NCBI GenBank assembly: GCA_032433595.1
Contig: JASWJB010000008.1
Span: 62,001 to 126,000, forward strand
Reading direction: 5' to 3'
DNA length: 64,000 nt
Source of the DNA: Conoideocrella luteorostrata
Taxonomy: Eukaryota > Ascomycota > Sordariomycetes > Hypocreales > Clavicipitaceae
Within the stretch, counting starts at the first letter, position 1; each line of letters opens with the position of its first letter. The translations under genes were made by a program, and so were the position numbers. The notes beneath the pieces are model-generated. The model saw only the letters and a list, made by a program, of their open reading frames with translations, made no database searches and was not told the origin of the DNA. Below, in pieces: positions 36,333 through 46,560 of this stretch.

Positions 36333-37711
36333 ACGAATATAATCTGCACTGCATGCGTGGGAACGCCGCAGTCTGTTCGTTACGTGATCCGAGCCCGTAT
36401 TGATTCATTATGGCTTCGTAACTATACGTGGCCGAGCAGCTGGATTTGGCGAAGAACAACTCCGGCGCACATACCAAGTTTTTATTCTTTTCTTGGGAAC
36501 CGCAGCCTCTCTGACCTCATTCTCTTGACATTCCTCCGGCTTAGGCTGCTTCGCGTTCCACAGACCTCCTGAACGCAAGACTGCGGATCTGCGGTAATGT
36601 CTCTTGTACACCTAGCTTGGTGCCTTCAATCATTAGCTTGGAAATTTGCGGCTCACTCAGGCTACAAACGTCCTATTCTAACCAAGATAACGTAAGATGT
36701 AGTTACTGGTGATGTTTCTCGCAAATGAGTGGCGTTCCCTACACTCTCTCAGGGACCTGATCAGTAGATGGGCCGTGAATTAAAGGCGTCGATGTTGTAA
36801 AGAGGTCAATGATAGATTTGGCCGAGGATTAATATAGAGCAAAATAATTAAAACCTCTATAGAGAAAAATTATTACATTAGCGTCCATATTGATTCAGAT
36901 CCCTCCCAAAGCTGCAGCCTCGCGTCGCAGGCACTCGCAGCCTTCTTTAATGATGCCCTTCCATCGTTGAGCTACTAATTCGCCTCTGAAGCTTTTCGCT
37001 GTATACAAATTCAGGTTCTATACGTTCAAACCTTCGACATGTCCGGCCTGCACTTGTTGCACGAAGCGCCGGTCATGATGAGGATCAGTTGGAAGGGCTA
37101 GTCACCCAGTTATTATACGCTGCAATCGAACAGATAATGTGGAAGAGTGCCATCAATGGGAAGTCGGTGAAAAACACTTTTTGTCCTTTCCTTTTTTTTT
37201 TCTTGTTTTATCCCTAAATTCATTACTGGCTATACCCCATCAGAGTATATTGACCGGCTGCACGATCTGAACAGCGCTTCGCGTCATGCCTCGCGAGTTT
37301 GGATGCGAAAAAAGCTCAAGCAGCAACATGGTGCTATTTGTATTGGAGTTCGCGATTCACATTATGACATTGTAAACATAATACATAAACTTGAACGGTT
37401 GTATGGTTTGCTCTAGAGCTCTGCTCCAGGCCCGTTTATCCGTATTCAATATGTAGTCCGGTGCTCTCACTTTGCGTGCCGTCTCACTGAATATGCTTAA
37501 ACGGTGATCGTAAGACTGTTCTTCGGGTCCCAGTACGACGACATTTGGGGATTTGTGGTCCATATCTGGCAGGGGCTGTTTGAGACAGTCTTTTTGTCTC
37601 GTTCAACTAGCCACTCCACTCCAGTTCTAGGTCTTAACACGTTTTACCAGATAAACTGGGATCAGTTGGATGCAGACACGGACTTAATGATAGAGCTAAA
37701 AAATCTTTATT

Positions 37712-38098
37712 TCACAACCGTATTGAATATACAAGTGCCATAACTAGTAAAATACCATATAAGGGGCGACCAATAAAACCAGTTGTCCGCACCACGCTCC
37801 CCAGTTTTGGTCGGACTTCCACCACTACCGAGGAGACGGCATCGCGATCAACCTTAAATGTCGTGCTCCGGAATATAGCTCGCCGCAATGTGCTCCCTTC
37901 GATGAGCATGCCATCCCTTTGTGGATGAAATCCCATTGTGAAGCCACGGCATGACGATATGCAAAGATCGTCTTCTTTCAGGTCTGCCATCTGCGGTCGC
38001 ATACCCATACCGTAGTATGTAAGACACGTACCATAGCCTTGGAATTTGGAGCTCATGCGCTGGTACTCGCCTCCGAGACGTAGAATTGCAATGGTCAC
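37712..38098 (-). pseudogene. Coding-like segment, family unknown
   Basis: A 128-codon frame with coding-like composition (LTYYGMGMRPQMADLKEDDL, GSTLRRAIFRSTTFKVDRDA). The ATG lies at a plausible place, but no domain is recognised and no partner exon is certain. It lies on the same strand as, and 300 bp downstream of, the broken segments at 38402..38729, so the two may be remnants of one gene. Confidence 0.25.
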
Positions 38099-38401
38099 GA
38101 TACTACATGCACCCTCGAGCTTTAATCTCGGAATGAGTTATTTGGCAAGTGAGTTGATCACCGAAGTGCAAGTGCGGCAGTCAATTTAGCCCCATTTAGC
38201 TTGGGAGTAGACCGTTCATTCCACATGAAGCGCTCTAAACTCGAGCGCAGCCCTGACCAGTACCCAGCCGTTGCATTCCATATCAGGCGCTAATCGCACG
38301 ACAACGAGACAATGCTGCGTACATGATCAACAACATCTCCTTTGACTTGCGGGCCTTGGCCATTAGATACACCCGAGCTTGGGATTCTCGCCAACTCACA
38401 G

Positions 38402-38729
38402 CTAGGAAGGATCGGGTTGCCCCAGCCAGAGAATTGATGGCACATATTTCCCGCTAGCACTATAAAGTTGTATGCTCAGGTCTTTAGTAAAACCAGGCAT
38501 GTCTTTGATGACGTCTTGCAGTCTGCTAATTCGTAGTCTCACAGCTGCAGTGGCGTCTACCATGAGGAACGTTTCAGGCACACAGCATCTCCTCCCCTGC
38601 CAAGCCGCATATCTCTCGAAGCCTTAGTCAACGGTCGTAGATGCTACTGGAATCCAGAGAATATACTTTATCCTCCAAATCTCCATAGAGTCGGATCTCG
38701 ATAAGCTCTTTGTACTTGATCACAAGCTT
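38402..38729 (-). pseudogene. Frameshifted remnant of an unrecognised gene
   Basis: Two protein-like pieces in different frames abut. Piece 1, 38729..38628, reads KLVIKYKELIEIRLYGDLED and onward to a TGA. Piece 2, 38620..38402, reads FERYAAWQGRRCCVPETFLM, DATAAVRLRISRLQDVIKDM and FTKDLSIQLYSASGKYVPSI, then TAG. The residue patterns look translated, but joining them needs a frameshift or a cryptic intron, and another shift is needed upstream. No family was recognised. Confidence 0.35.
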
Positions 38730-38852
38730 TCAAGTGTGGTGGTGACTATCGCATGCTGTTACCAGCCACGGTTAGGGGAATTTGTGCCACATTCCAGATT
38801 CAAGTAGACTCAGCAACAAGCCTCAATATTATACCACTTGTGATATATCACG

Positions 38853-38867
38853 TATAAATATATAAAG
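38853..38867 (+). promoter_or_regulatory. TATA box of the GGQT-repeat secreted protein gene
   Basis: TATAAATATATAAAG, about 145 bp before the ATG at 39012, followed by a pyrimidine-rich CT leader. This is a strong fungal core promoter, suggesting high or inducible expression. Confidence 0.6.
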
Positions 38868-39011
38868 ACCTAGTGGGAAGCATAGCCATTTCTTGTCAGC
38901 TCGTCTCTTCACAAAGATAAGACTACACTTGACCTAGTCACCATTACCACAACCTTCTTTTCCGCCATCTCATTCCTTTTCTCATATAACTATCTTTCAT
39001 TCTTCGCTAAA

Positions 39012-39701
39012 ATGAAGCTGAGTGCTCTTGCCGCCGTCGTCACCCTTGCTGGGTCCTCCCTGGCTGTGCCATCAACAAATGGCGCCATCTCCCACAATGT
39101 AGCCGCCAACTCTGCAATGATGGACAAGCTATCCTCTCTTTCTATGAACAAGCGAGAAGCTCAAACCTTTGGACCAATTTTTGACTTTTTCAAGAAGATT
39201 CTAGGCGGTGGTGATGGCGCGGAGTGTGGATGCACCGCCACCAAGCGAAGCGTCATCGAACAGAGAGATGAACAGACCTTTGGAGTACTCAAAGACACTC
39301 TGCTGAGCTTCTTGAACGCTTTTGGCATTGAAGCTGATGGTATTGGCAGCGGTGGATGTGACTGTGCCGGCGGCCAGACTGGAGGTCAAACTGGAGGCCA
39401 AACCGGCGGTCAAATCGGTGGTCAAACCGGTGGTCAAACCGGTGGTCAAGTCGGTGGCCAGACTGGTGGTCAAACTGGTGGCCAGACTGGTGGCCAGACT
39501 GGCGAAGACAATGGCTCCAGCTACTCGGACAGTACGTACTACATTTACACGTACAAGACTGACGAAAACGGTACTATCCACTACAAAATCAACGTTGAGG
39601 GAGACAAGACCTGCGAGCACGACGAGAAGGTGAAGCTCAAGAAGGATGAGCTTCAAAAGCTGGCCAACGAGTGTGCCATGTCCGATAGTAAGACTGTGTA
39701 A
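39012..39701 (+). CDS. Secreted protein with two Kex2-bounded units and GGQT tandem repeat
   Basis: Intronless, 229 residues. The signal peptide is MKLSALAAVVTLAGSSLA. Dibasic KR sites lie at 47-48 (followed by EA, the dipeptide-trimming signature seen in fungal pheromone precursors) and 78-79. Two related units follow basic residues: REAQTFG at 48 and RDEQTFG at 85, each with an amphipathic stretch, a Gly-rich turn and a C-x-C (CGC at 72-74, CDC at 116-118). Residues 120-163 are eleven GGQ[T/I/V] tetrapeptides, encoded by 12-bp repeats at 39369..39500. The C-terminal domain (YYIYTYKTDENGTIHYKINV, then charged helix) contains two more cysteines. Such architecture suggests a processed secreted precursor or a cell-wall/adhesive protein. 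No known family was recognised. The TATA box and CT-rich leader support expression. Confidence 0.85.
   Translation: MKLSALAAVVTLAGSSLAVPSTNGAISHNVAANSAMMDKLSSLSMNKREAQTFGPIFDFFKKILGGGDGAECGCTATKRSVIEQRDEQTFGVLKDTLLSFLNAFGIEADGIGSGGCDCAGGQTGGQTGGQTGGQIGGQTGGQTGGQVGGQTGGQTGGQTGGQTGEDNGSSYSDSTYYIYTYKTDENGTIHYKINVEGDKTCEHDEKVKLKKDELQKLANECAMSDSKTV
39369..39500 (+). repeat. 12-bp coding repeat (GGQT), eleven units
   Basis: Variants of GGTGGTCAAACC in frame, encoding GGQT with one GGQI and one GGQV. Copy number is likely to vary between isolates (inference). Confidence 0.95.
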
Positions 39702-41106
39702 TTTGGAAAAGAGGTTGGCTGGACAGTTATGTGATAGTTTGTGGTTTGCTAAGTCTACTCCGTACATGGTTGATGTTTAAACGGGACAAGTGAGGGATGG
39801 GATACCACGGCGGAAGTCTAGACCAGATAGATGTTATCTGAAGAAGTCGGGACAAATAAATGCGAGTTCAACATAACTAATGCACAGCCGTGTCTAGTCG
39901 TAGTTCGCTCAACCCAACAACATATAACTTGTGACAAGAAACATCACCATTTTTTGACTATGCGTTAAAGAGTTCACCACGAGTGCGTAGACGTTGAGTT
40001 CGTCAACTGGTGACGACGCTTCCGGTACACAAAAATTAGCGTAGGCAGAGGCGACTTTTCACGTGCAGCGTTATATTATGTCGGTGACAGCTTCTCGCCA
40101 AGTCGAATTACTAGCATCCCATAAACTTACAATGCTAAAAGATTACCCATCATCTCATAATCTCCAACTTGCAGTACAGTAATTGCCATGTTCAAGGCCA
40201 AACCGACGGAGAGGGTTGTTAGTTTTCCAGCATCGGCTCAAGTCATGTCAGCTGCGGATGAAGGTTTATGGTAGGAAATAGATGGCGTCGACTCATTTGA
40301 CCCAGCTCTACGCCCAGTTACCATAAAGCCGAGCCAATTAGGTCACTACGATCATCCGCACGATCGCCAGACCCATGGATCTAGCTGTGTTTGTTGCCTT
40401 GAAGTGCCGCCGCCAACGCTATCAGAATGTCGGACCACCTGGCCAAGACCAAAGTGAATAAGACGGCAGAATAATCGCGTTGACCCCGACTTGGCAGTGG
40501 GGCCGGCAAATGCAGCCAGGCACAAAACTTACCTTCGCAGGGTGACATGACAGGCATTTCGACCTACCATTATACGTCAAGCTCAATTCGTCCACCTCCT
40601 TAGAGCTTCGCTCAGGGAAGGCTTCCTTGGCATTCGCGTAAGAGCTCACCGGGAATATTTTAGATTATGCCGATGTTGCATTGCTTGCTCCATTTGGTCA
40701 ATCATCCTTCTGAGTTTCGCGAATGAGAAAAGCTCACTACTGATAGCACGAGAACAAAACATGAAGCATCACCCCGTAAGGAAATTATTGGGTCCAAGCC
40801 AAGTTCGAGCACTCAGTTAACCGCCCGTAAATGTTGAATAGGAAAGGATTCGCTCAATGTTACATCATGAGCTGTCTACCCGTTGCGTTGCGCAACAAAT
40901 CATCAATACAGCCTAGCGAAATTAAATCACTTTGACTGATGAATCCGAAAAATACGACATTGTACGAGCACCAAAAATAGAAAACCCCCAGTACAAGAAG
41001 AGAACATAAATCCCACTTGAATTGCTCGTCGTTCCTCAATTTTCATCAGCGCAAGTAAACATCCAATCCCCAATATTCATATACCTCAAACTTCTTACCT
41101 TTCACA
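39702..41106. other. Intergenic stretch between two secreted-protein genes
   Basis: Contains a palindrome copy at 39756..39765 just after the GGQT gene and one weak candidate gene at 40352..40649. Otherwise nothing recognised. Confidence 0.5.
40352..40649 (-). CDS. Possible small protein of unknown function
   Basis: An ATG at 40649 opens MSSYANAKEAFPERSSKEVD and onward, with CLSCHPAK, ending at a canonical GTAAGT donor (40532). An acceptor at 40439 (GGCCAG) gives a second exon 40438..40352 with a stop, for 67 residues. The coding-like start and strong donor are the only support, and exon 2 looks less convincing. It could be the 5' end of a longer gene or chance. Confidence 0.22.
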
Positions 41107-41455
41107 ATGAAGCTTTCTTCCATGGTTGCCGCTGCTGGTCTCATCGCCACTGCTGCTGCTAAGGATCTCATCGTGTGCAAGCAGACAGGCTTCAGAGAGT
41201 GCGTTCCAGTCAGCTCTGCTTTCACGTGCGACAACCTCGTCTCCAAGGGTAAGCATAGCTCTATTCCATGAAATCGAGACGCTCGTATGACTGATGACAT
41301 CTGCATTAGATGGTCGACCCTTTGTCTCTGGTAGAGTCACTTCATTCGGGTCCTGCGACATCTTCAGCGAGAATGGCTGCAGTGGCATCTCAAACAACAT
41401 GGACAAGTCTGGCTGGTCCAAGTTCCCGTTCAATGTCAAGTCCATCAGATGCTAA
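41107..41455 (+). CDS. Small secreted six-cysteine protein (crystallin-like pattern)
   Basis: Exons 41107..41248 and 41310..41455 encode 95 residues. The 61-bp intron (GTAAGC to ATTAG, phase 1) makes each exon too short to stand out. The signal peptide is MKLSSMVAAAGLIATAAA, giving a mature protein of ~77 residues. Six Cys sit in C-x7-C-x8-C then C-x7-C and a C-terminal C, compatible with three disulfides. The second half (SCDIFSENGCSG, SGWSKFPFNVKSIRC) recalls the beta/gamma-crystallin-like fold of small fungal secreted proteins, with the C-terminal W-to-C motif, but this is a pattern impression only. Its role could be antimicrobial, effector or cell-surface; sequence does not decide. Confidence 0.8.
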
Positions 41456-42035
41456 GCGCGCAAAATTATCTTGCATAGACTTTCCGTGATACCGGAAATA
41501 TGGCTTGTGGGCGCAATGAGTACTTATTTATGGCTAGTTAGTTCATAAGTAATGCAACAGCACCCTGTGTTATACACCTATAGCATTGGTCTCTACTGCT
41601 GTAGTGGCATGAACGGGTATCCGATTTTTATTTTTGTTCTCCTTCTCAACCCGCAACTCGGCAATCGAACTGATCATAGTTTTGACGCAAGCTTTCCCAA
41701 AAAGCTAATTCTACATTACCACCATTTTCCCTTCTCATCGCCAACAGGACGACCGTACTCAACAACAGTTTGTCAAGTTATCGCCTGGGGCGCTTTCAAT
41801 ATTACCCCGGATAGATCCACCGCCTCTCAGGAAACCACTAATCGGAATCAAGATCAGGTGCATCATGGTGTCGGTCATCGCAGAGTTGCGGTGTCGCAGC
41901 AATAGCGTCTATTTGTTGCGCTTCTTGGTGTTTGCAAACCAATTCCAATTAACATCATAATGTGTTGAACATATTTGAAAACTGTCGGACTATCACAGAG
42001 AAAATGTTCCATTCACCTTCCCAACCCATCAGCTT
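41456..42035. other. Convergent spacer
   Basis: 3' flanks of the six-cysteine gene and the Rieske/FAD gene. A 117-codon plus-strand frame at 41552..41905 has no protein-like features. Nothing else seen. Confidence 0.5.
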
Positions 42036-43846
42036 TCAAACCGCAATAGCCATAAGATCGGTGCCACCTTGCAAATGTGTCTTTGATGGCATCTTGTCCA
42101 ATCTCATCAGTTCTGAGCTCTGTGACATCAACGGATCTCTTCCCATACTGGCCACGGCTACCACTGTCTCGCCCTTTGTGTAATAAGCTACAAACTTAGC
42201 TTCAGCAGGGTCGCCATCGACGACGACGTCGTCCCAACCATTGGAAATGTTGCCACAGTAACGCATCTGAGCGCCTAGTGCTGACCAGAAAATCGGAATA
42301 TTGTGCGTTTGCTTTGTTGACGGGTTGACAATGTGGTTTGCCACATGTCGACCCGAATTTTGAGCCACATTCCAATGTTCAATGCGAACCAGCTTGCCTT
42401 CACCTCCCGGCCCAGAGTATGGATGCGTGGCAATGTCACCGACTGCATAGACGTCTTTGAGTCCTGATACTTGAAAGTTGTCATCTGTCTGAATTGATCC
42501 ATCCTTCTCCAGTCGGAGCACAGAGTTCTCTCTGAGAAATTCGGTCGCAGGAGCAACGCCCACACCTAGGATAACGAGATCGGCTTCGATCTTTGTGCCA
42601 TCCTGTAGAACAACAGCACCAACTCTGGATGGGTTTGACGTCGATGGCTCGGCTTTGTCGATACCTGCTCCAAGGTGAAATTTGATACCCTTGGATTCAG
42701 CTGACTTTTGAATTCCAGCACCAACCTTTTCTCCAAGGACACGCTCCAATGGAACCTTGGACATGTCCACCACCGTGACAGTGTTGTCCTTGCATGTAGC
42801 ATTTGCAACTTCCATGCCAATGAAAGAAGCCCCAATAATGACAATATTCTTGCCCTTTTCGCCGATGGCCTCGACAATGGCCTTGACATCGTGGACGTTT
42901 CGCAGAGTAAAAATGTTGCCGAGGACACGGAATCCACTTAGCGGCAGGGTTCTCGCAGTTCCGCCCGTAGCAAGAATCAACTTGGTGTATGAAATATTTT
43001 GGCCACTCTTGGTTGATACGGAGCGAGCCGAAAAGTCGATGGTCGTAGCCTCCCCATCCAACCACTGCACTCTGCCGCTCTCAAACCAACTCTTGTCTCT
43101 CCATTGTAATTTTGACAAGTCAGTCATCAGAGCCTTGCTCAGTTTGGGCCTGTCGATTGGGAGATATCCTTCGTTAGAGATGACGGTAATGGCGCCGCCA
43201 AATCCGTTTTCTCGCAAGCCCTCGATGGCACCCAATGCACTAGATCCGCCACCAACAATGACTACCTTGTGCTCCGAAGATACACCCGAGATGCAGCTCA
43301 GGTTTGGTCTTCTTCGAGAGCTCTTAATCGTGGCCCCGTCTCCTGTGACGTAGACCGCTCCATCACGTTCGGTCACTTTGAAGACGGGCAAGGCATCGAG
43401 CCCAGGTGCCTCCTCAACGTCTCCTTTGCTGGTGCTGAAGCAAGCTATGCGACAAATGTACAGATTAGCAACACCATCAAAAGGTGGACGAGAATCTAAG
43501 AAGCATAAGAACAGGATTCCGTACCGCCGTGCCAGGGACATTTAATGCGACCATCTGAGGTGAGAACACCTTTGGCGAGAGGTGCCCCATAGTGTGTACA
43601 CTTGGCTCCAATGGCCTGAATATTGCCTCCAATGTTAACGAGCAGAATCTTTCCGCCTTCAACGCCATCGACCTCCACCTCCTGTTTAGACCCGGGCGAC
43701 AAAGACAGTGACGTCAGGTCCTTGAGTTTGAATTCTTGAGCCATGGTTCTAGGTGTAGATGAGAAGCAAGGGCGAACTGGAGCACGAGCTTTCGCAATGG
43801 CGCGACTGGAGCAACGGGTGGCCAAGAGGGGTAGACGGCGCAGCAT
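42036..43846 (-). CDS. AIF-like FAD/NAD oxidoreductase with N-terminal Rieske domain (AIFM3/NFRL-type)
   Basis: Exons 43846..43525 and 43444..42036 encode 576 residues. The N-terminus is Arg-rich and lacks acidic residues (MLRRLPLLATRCSSRAIAKA), consistent with mitochondrial import. A Rieske [2Fe-2S] domain follows, with ligands C83/H85 (CTHYGAPLAKG) and C103/H106 (CPWHGACF); the intron lies exactly in this second motif (phase 1, GTACGG to GCATAG). Then come the FAD-binding motif VVIVGGGSSALGAIEGL, a second dinucleotide motif IVIIGASFIGMEVA for NAD(P)H, and the FAD-closing motif DVYAVGDIATHP. The C-terminal domain is of the reductase-dimerisation type. It probably transfers electrons from NAD(P)H via FAD and the iron-sulfur centre; partner unknown. 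A role in apoptosis is only by name with AIFM3. Confidence 0.93.
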
Positions 43847-46266
43847 GTATGGTGAGCTTTCGGAGATTTGAGACTAGGACACTGAGCCAGATCAAATGCA
43901 GAGACAATTTAGGTGACGGGAATTTAGTAGTCGTGTTCTACAAGTCCACGAAGTGACGCGGGGTGAAATATGGTTAACGGGCAGGAGCATCAATGCTCGG
44001 TAAGCAAATCAGCTGCCGGGGCGATGGATGCTGGTCTGACGCCGGTCTGACGCCATTGTTTGGCTCCTTCACTTGCGGGCGGAGCTCATGGACTCTCCTG
44101 TTCACGCGCAGATACAAACCGCAAATATGACGAAACACTGCCCGACGCACGGGTACGTACCAACTAACTGGGTGCTGTGAGGGACAGTCGGAGAGCCATG
44201 ATGTGATGACAATGGCCTAACGCTCACTGGCTACGCCTGGTCTTGGCCAGAAGGGAAAGCGGGGGCCAAAACGCGGGGCTGGGGGCTAGCACTGGCTCGG
44301 GAACAGCATATCGATCAGGTAGTTAGTTACACTGTAGTTACTCCGTAGTTACTCCGTAGTCGTTTTCTACAGGCGCAGGGAGATGTTTTCATGATGTTAG
44401 TCGCTGCGAAAATATCGAGTGAGCCAGACCACGCAAAACATTGAGATGAATCTCATCAATACAGCGAAGATGCAGCAACAGCACTGGGTAAGTTGCCTGC
44501 GACGGTCTGCAAATCAGAGTTATACCGTCTCCTTCGGCACGTCTGGCAAGTCGGATCGTCTTGGGCCAAATGATCACCCAACCCATCACTCCGTAAATGG
44601 CCAATGCTTAATCATCGACAACCCGTCCTCTCTCCACATTTCTTTTTGTTATTAACACACAGAGTCATTCTACATGGTGAAAGCATCTCATTTAGGTTGC
44701 ATTGTCGCTTTCACTATTAGTGACGCTGCCAGTCACATTCTTGATATTGGAGATATTTGTCGAATTTATCTGCGAAATGCAGCACACAAATGCGTCTGCC
44801 CATACTAGCATTCAATGGCTGGTGAAAGCCGGATCACACACTCAGAACAATTAGCGAACTTCGAACCAGGTACTCCGTGGATATTGCATGGCTGACATCA
44901 ATATACCGGTATCCGAGGCTGCGCTACCTGTTATTCAGTAGCTATGGCGGGAGGTAACCTCGTTTACACGCAGATTATTTGTAGACTACATGCTTTCTGT
45001 GCTTGGAAGTCGCAGCCCACGGCAAACGAGCGTGCCCGCGTCCAAATCAGTCGTCGGCCGACACCAGTGTCGAGGACGCGCATTGAGCATATCTATGACT
45101 ATTACGTCGGTTAGTCAGATATAGAAGTTTTATATGCCATCTTAAATGCCTATTAGCTCACGTGCTCGTGCGGCCGAGCTGTGTCTATTTAGCATTGTTG
45201 CTATCAAAGCCAGTGCAGCTATTGGAACATGGTGGGATTGCAGGCAGGCAACCAGAACTCCGAGCTTTCACGACCATTACCTTTTCAGCTAATTAAGCAA
45301 ATTAATTATTCTATGACTGCCTAGTCAATCTCATATTCCACAGTTGGCTTTTCAGTCAGTAGGTCAGCTCCAAAATTGATATTAAGTATCTAGTTTGGTT
45401 CCATAGCAAGTGCCATGTCCAAGCTGTTGGTTTCGGAGAGCATCGAGGCCACGATCACGTCTACAAGATTGTCAATTAATGACATAACATGAATCTTCAA
45501 GCACACTAGTGTATTTGTCTCACTCGTGGTGGAAATGACCTGCGGAAGTCCGAGTAGGCTGTTTGGAGTATTCCTAGGTCTAACATATCGCTGGGATTGA
45601 CACCACGACCTTTCCAATTTCCATCAACACAGAAAGACCAGCCTAAAAAAGAGTCGCGGAAGACGCGCACTTGAAGCAATGCAAAGCTGATGATGAGTCG
45701 AAGAGAAGTGTCCGGAGGTATCCTCAGATGCATGACCACACCGCATCGCGTGTTGGCAATTCAACTCGAGACATATCTATATGTATAGGATGGCTAAGTG
45801 ATTCCGCGCAAGACTGTCGTGGCCAGCCGTGCCTTCTTGAGTCATATGTGCCTGCCGCTCACCTTTCGCACAAATGTCACAGCACTACCCTGTGGTCGCG
45901 ATGTCAAGACAAGGACCAGGAAAGCTTGGATTCTTGGTTCCGACATTCTTGCACATGAAGCATAGGAATAAGGTAGATACTGATGAATACGCCATAAATA
46001 TACTCCGTACGCGCTAAAATATGAAGGGGATTGGAGAAGAGGGGTTGTTACTGCCGGTGCTGTGTACGATATGTGTGTAAGTCGAATTCGTTGTTTACAC
46101 ATCTCGCAGTTGCGTCATTCAGCATCGACCCACCCACCCACAACACCACTCTCAAGACGCATTTTCAATAATAAACTAGCTCCTTTAACTAATCAAGGGT
46201 CAGAATTGCAAACTGCATCTGCCGCTGATGGCTGCCACTAAGGACGCGGCCGGGTGTTGCCCCACA
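43847..46266. other. Long intergenic stretch, no supported gene
   Basis: Holds an array of palindrome half-sites at 44329..44359 and single copies near 44588, 44871 and 46001. A minus-strand frame at 45390..45739 has some protein-like pieces but cannot be spliced convincingly. Confidence 0.45.
44329..44359. repeat. 11-bp tandem repeat built from the TACTCCGTA half-site
   Basis: TAGTTACTCCG twice, preceded by the related TAGTTACACTG. This shows the dispersed half-site can amplify in tandem. Confidence 0.8.
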
Positions 46267-46560
46267 TCAATTGCGGCATACAGCCTGACAATGTATACAC
46301 TTCTCATGATGTATCTCAGTTCTGTCGATGTTGTACATGCCGTCAGGTATTGAGTTGGGACAAATACGAGAGCCTCGTTCATCGCCTGGGAACATCGTCA
46401 GCCAGTCGATGCACGCTTCCGAGCGGCAATTAAGATATCCAATGCTATGATGATAACCCGCCAGGTTTACACCGTGACTGCTGCCAGTCTCTCGTCTTTT
46501 TTTCTCACATATCCCGGCTCTGCACGGACAAAGGAGCTTCGTGGCCCAGAAGTAACACAT
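46267..46560 (-). CDS. Possible small cysteine-rich protein, unknown
   Basis: 97 codons from MCYFWATKLLCPCRAGICEK to CIHCQAVCRN, with ten Cys and several His (GYHHSIGYLNCRSEACIDWL), suggesting a metal-binding or disulfide-rich fold rather than chance. There is no signal peptide. A GTATGC at 46273-46278 could be a splice donor extending the gene downstream. The start at 46560 is chosen because sequence upstream in frame looks non-coding. The family is not recognised, though short Cys/His-rich fungal proteins of this kind are common. Confidence 0.35.
   Translation of the reverse strand: MCYFWATKLLCPCRAGICEKKRRETGSSHGVNLAGYHHSIGYLNCRSEACIDWLTMFPGDERGSRICPNSIPDGMYNIDRTEIHHEKCIHCQAVCRN

Larger units (their letters stand above)
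36333..39011. other. Gene-poor stretch with degraded coding traces
   Basis: No intact gene. The minus strand holds coding-like but broken segments (37712..38098 and 38402..38729, listed separately). A further minus-strand frame at 37357..37563 has a weak BTB-like look (SPNVVVLGPEEQSYDHRLSI) that I could not substantiate. Confidence 0.45.

Noticed and set aside
39201..39767. 188-codon minus-strand frame over the GGQT gene
   Set aside because: It is the antisense shadow of the 12-bp coding repeats; the plus-strand gene has a signal peptide, TATA box and sensible domains.
42757..43353. 198-codon plus-strand frame
   Set aside because: Complement of the conserved Rieske/FAD oxidoreductase.
45390..45739. 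Minus-strand hypothetical gene
   Set aside because: Two protein-like pieces can be joined only by an intron of about 29 bp or an out-of-phase one; kept as a remark only.
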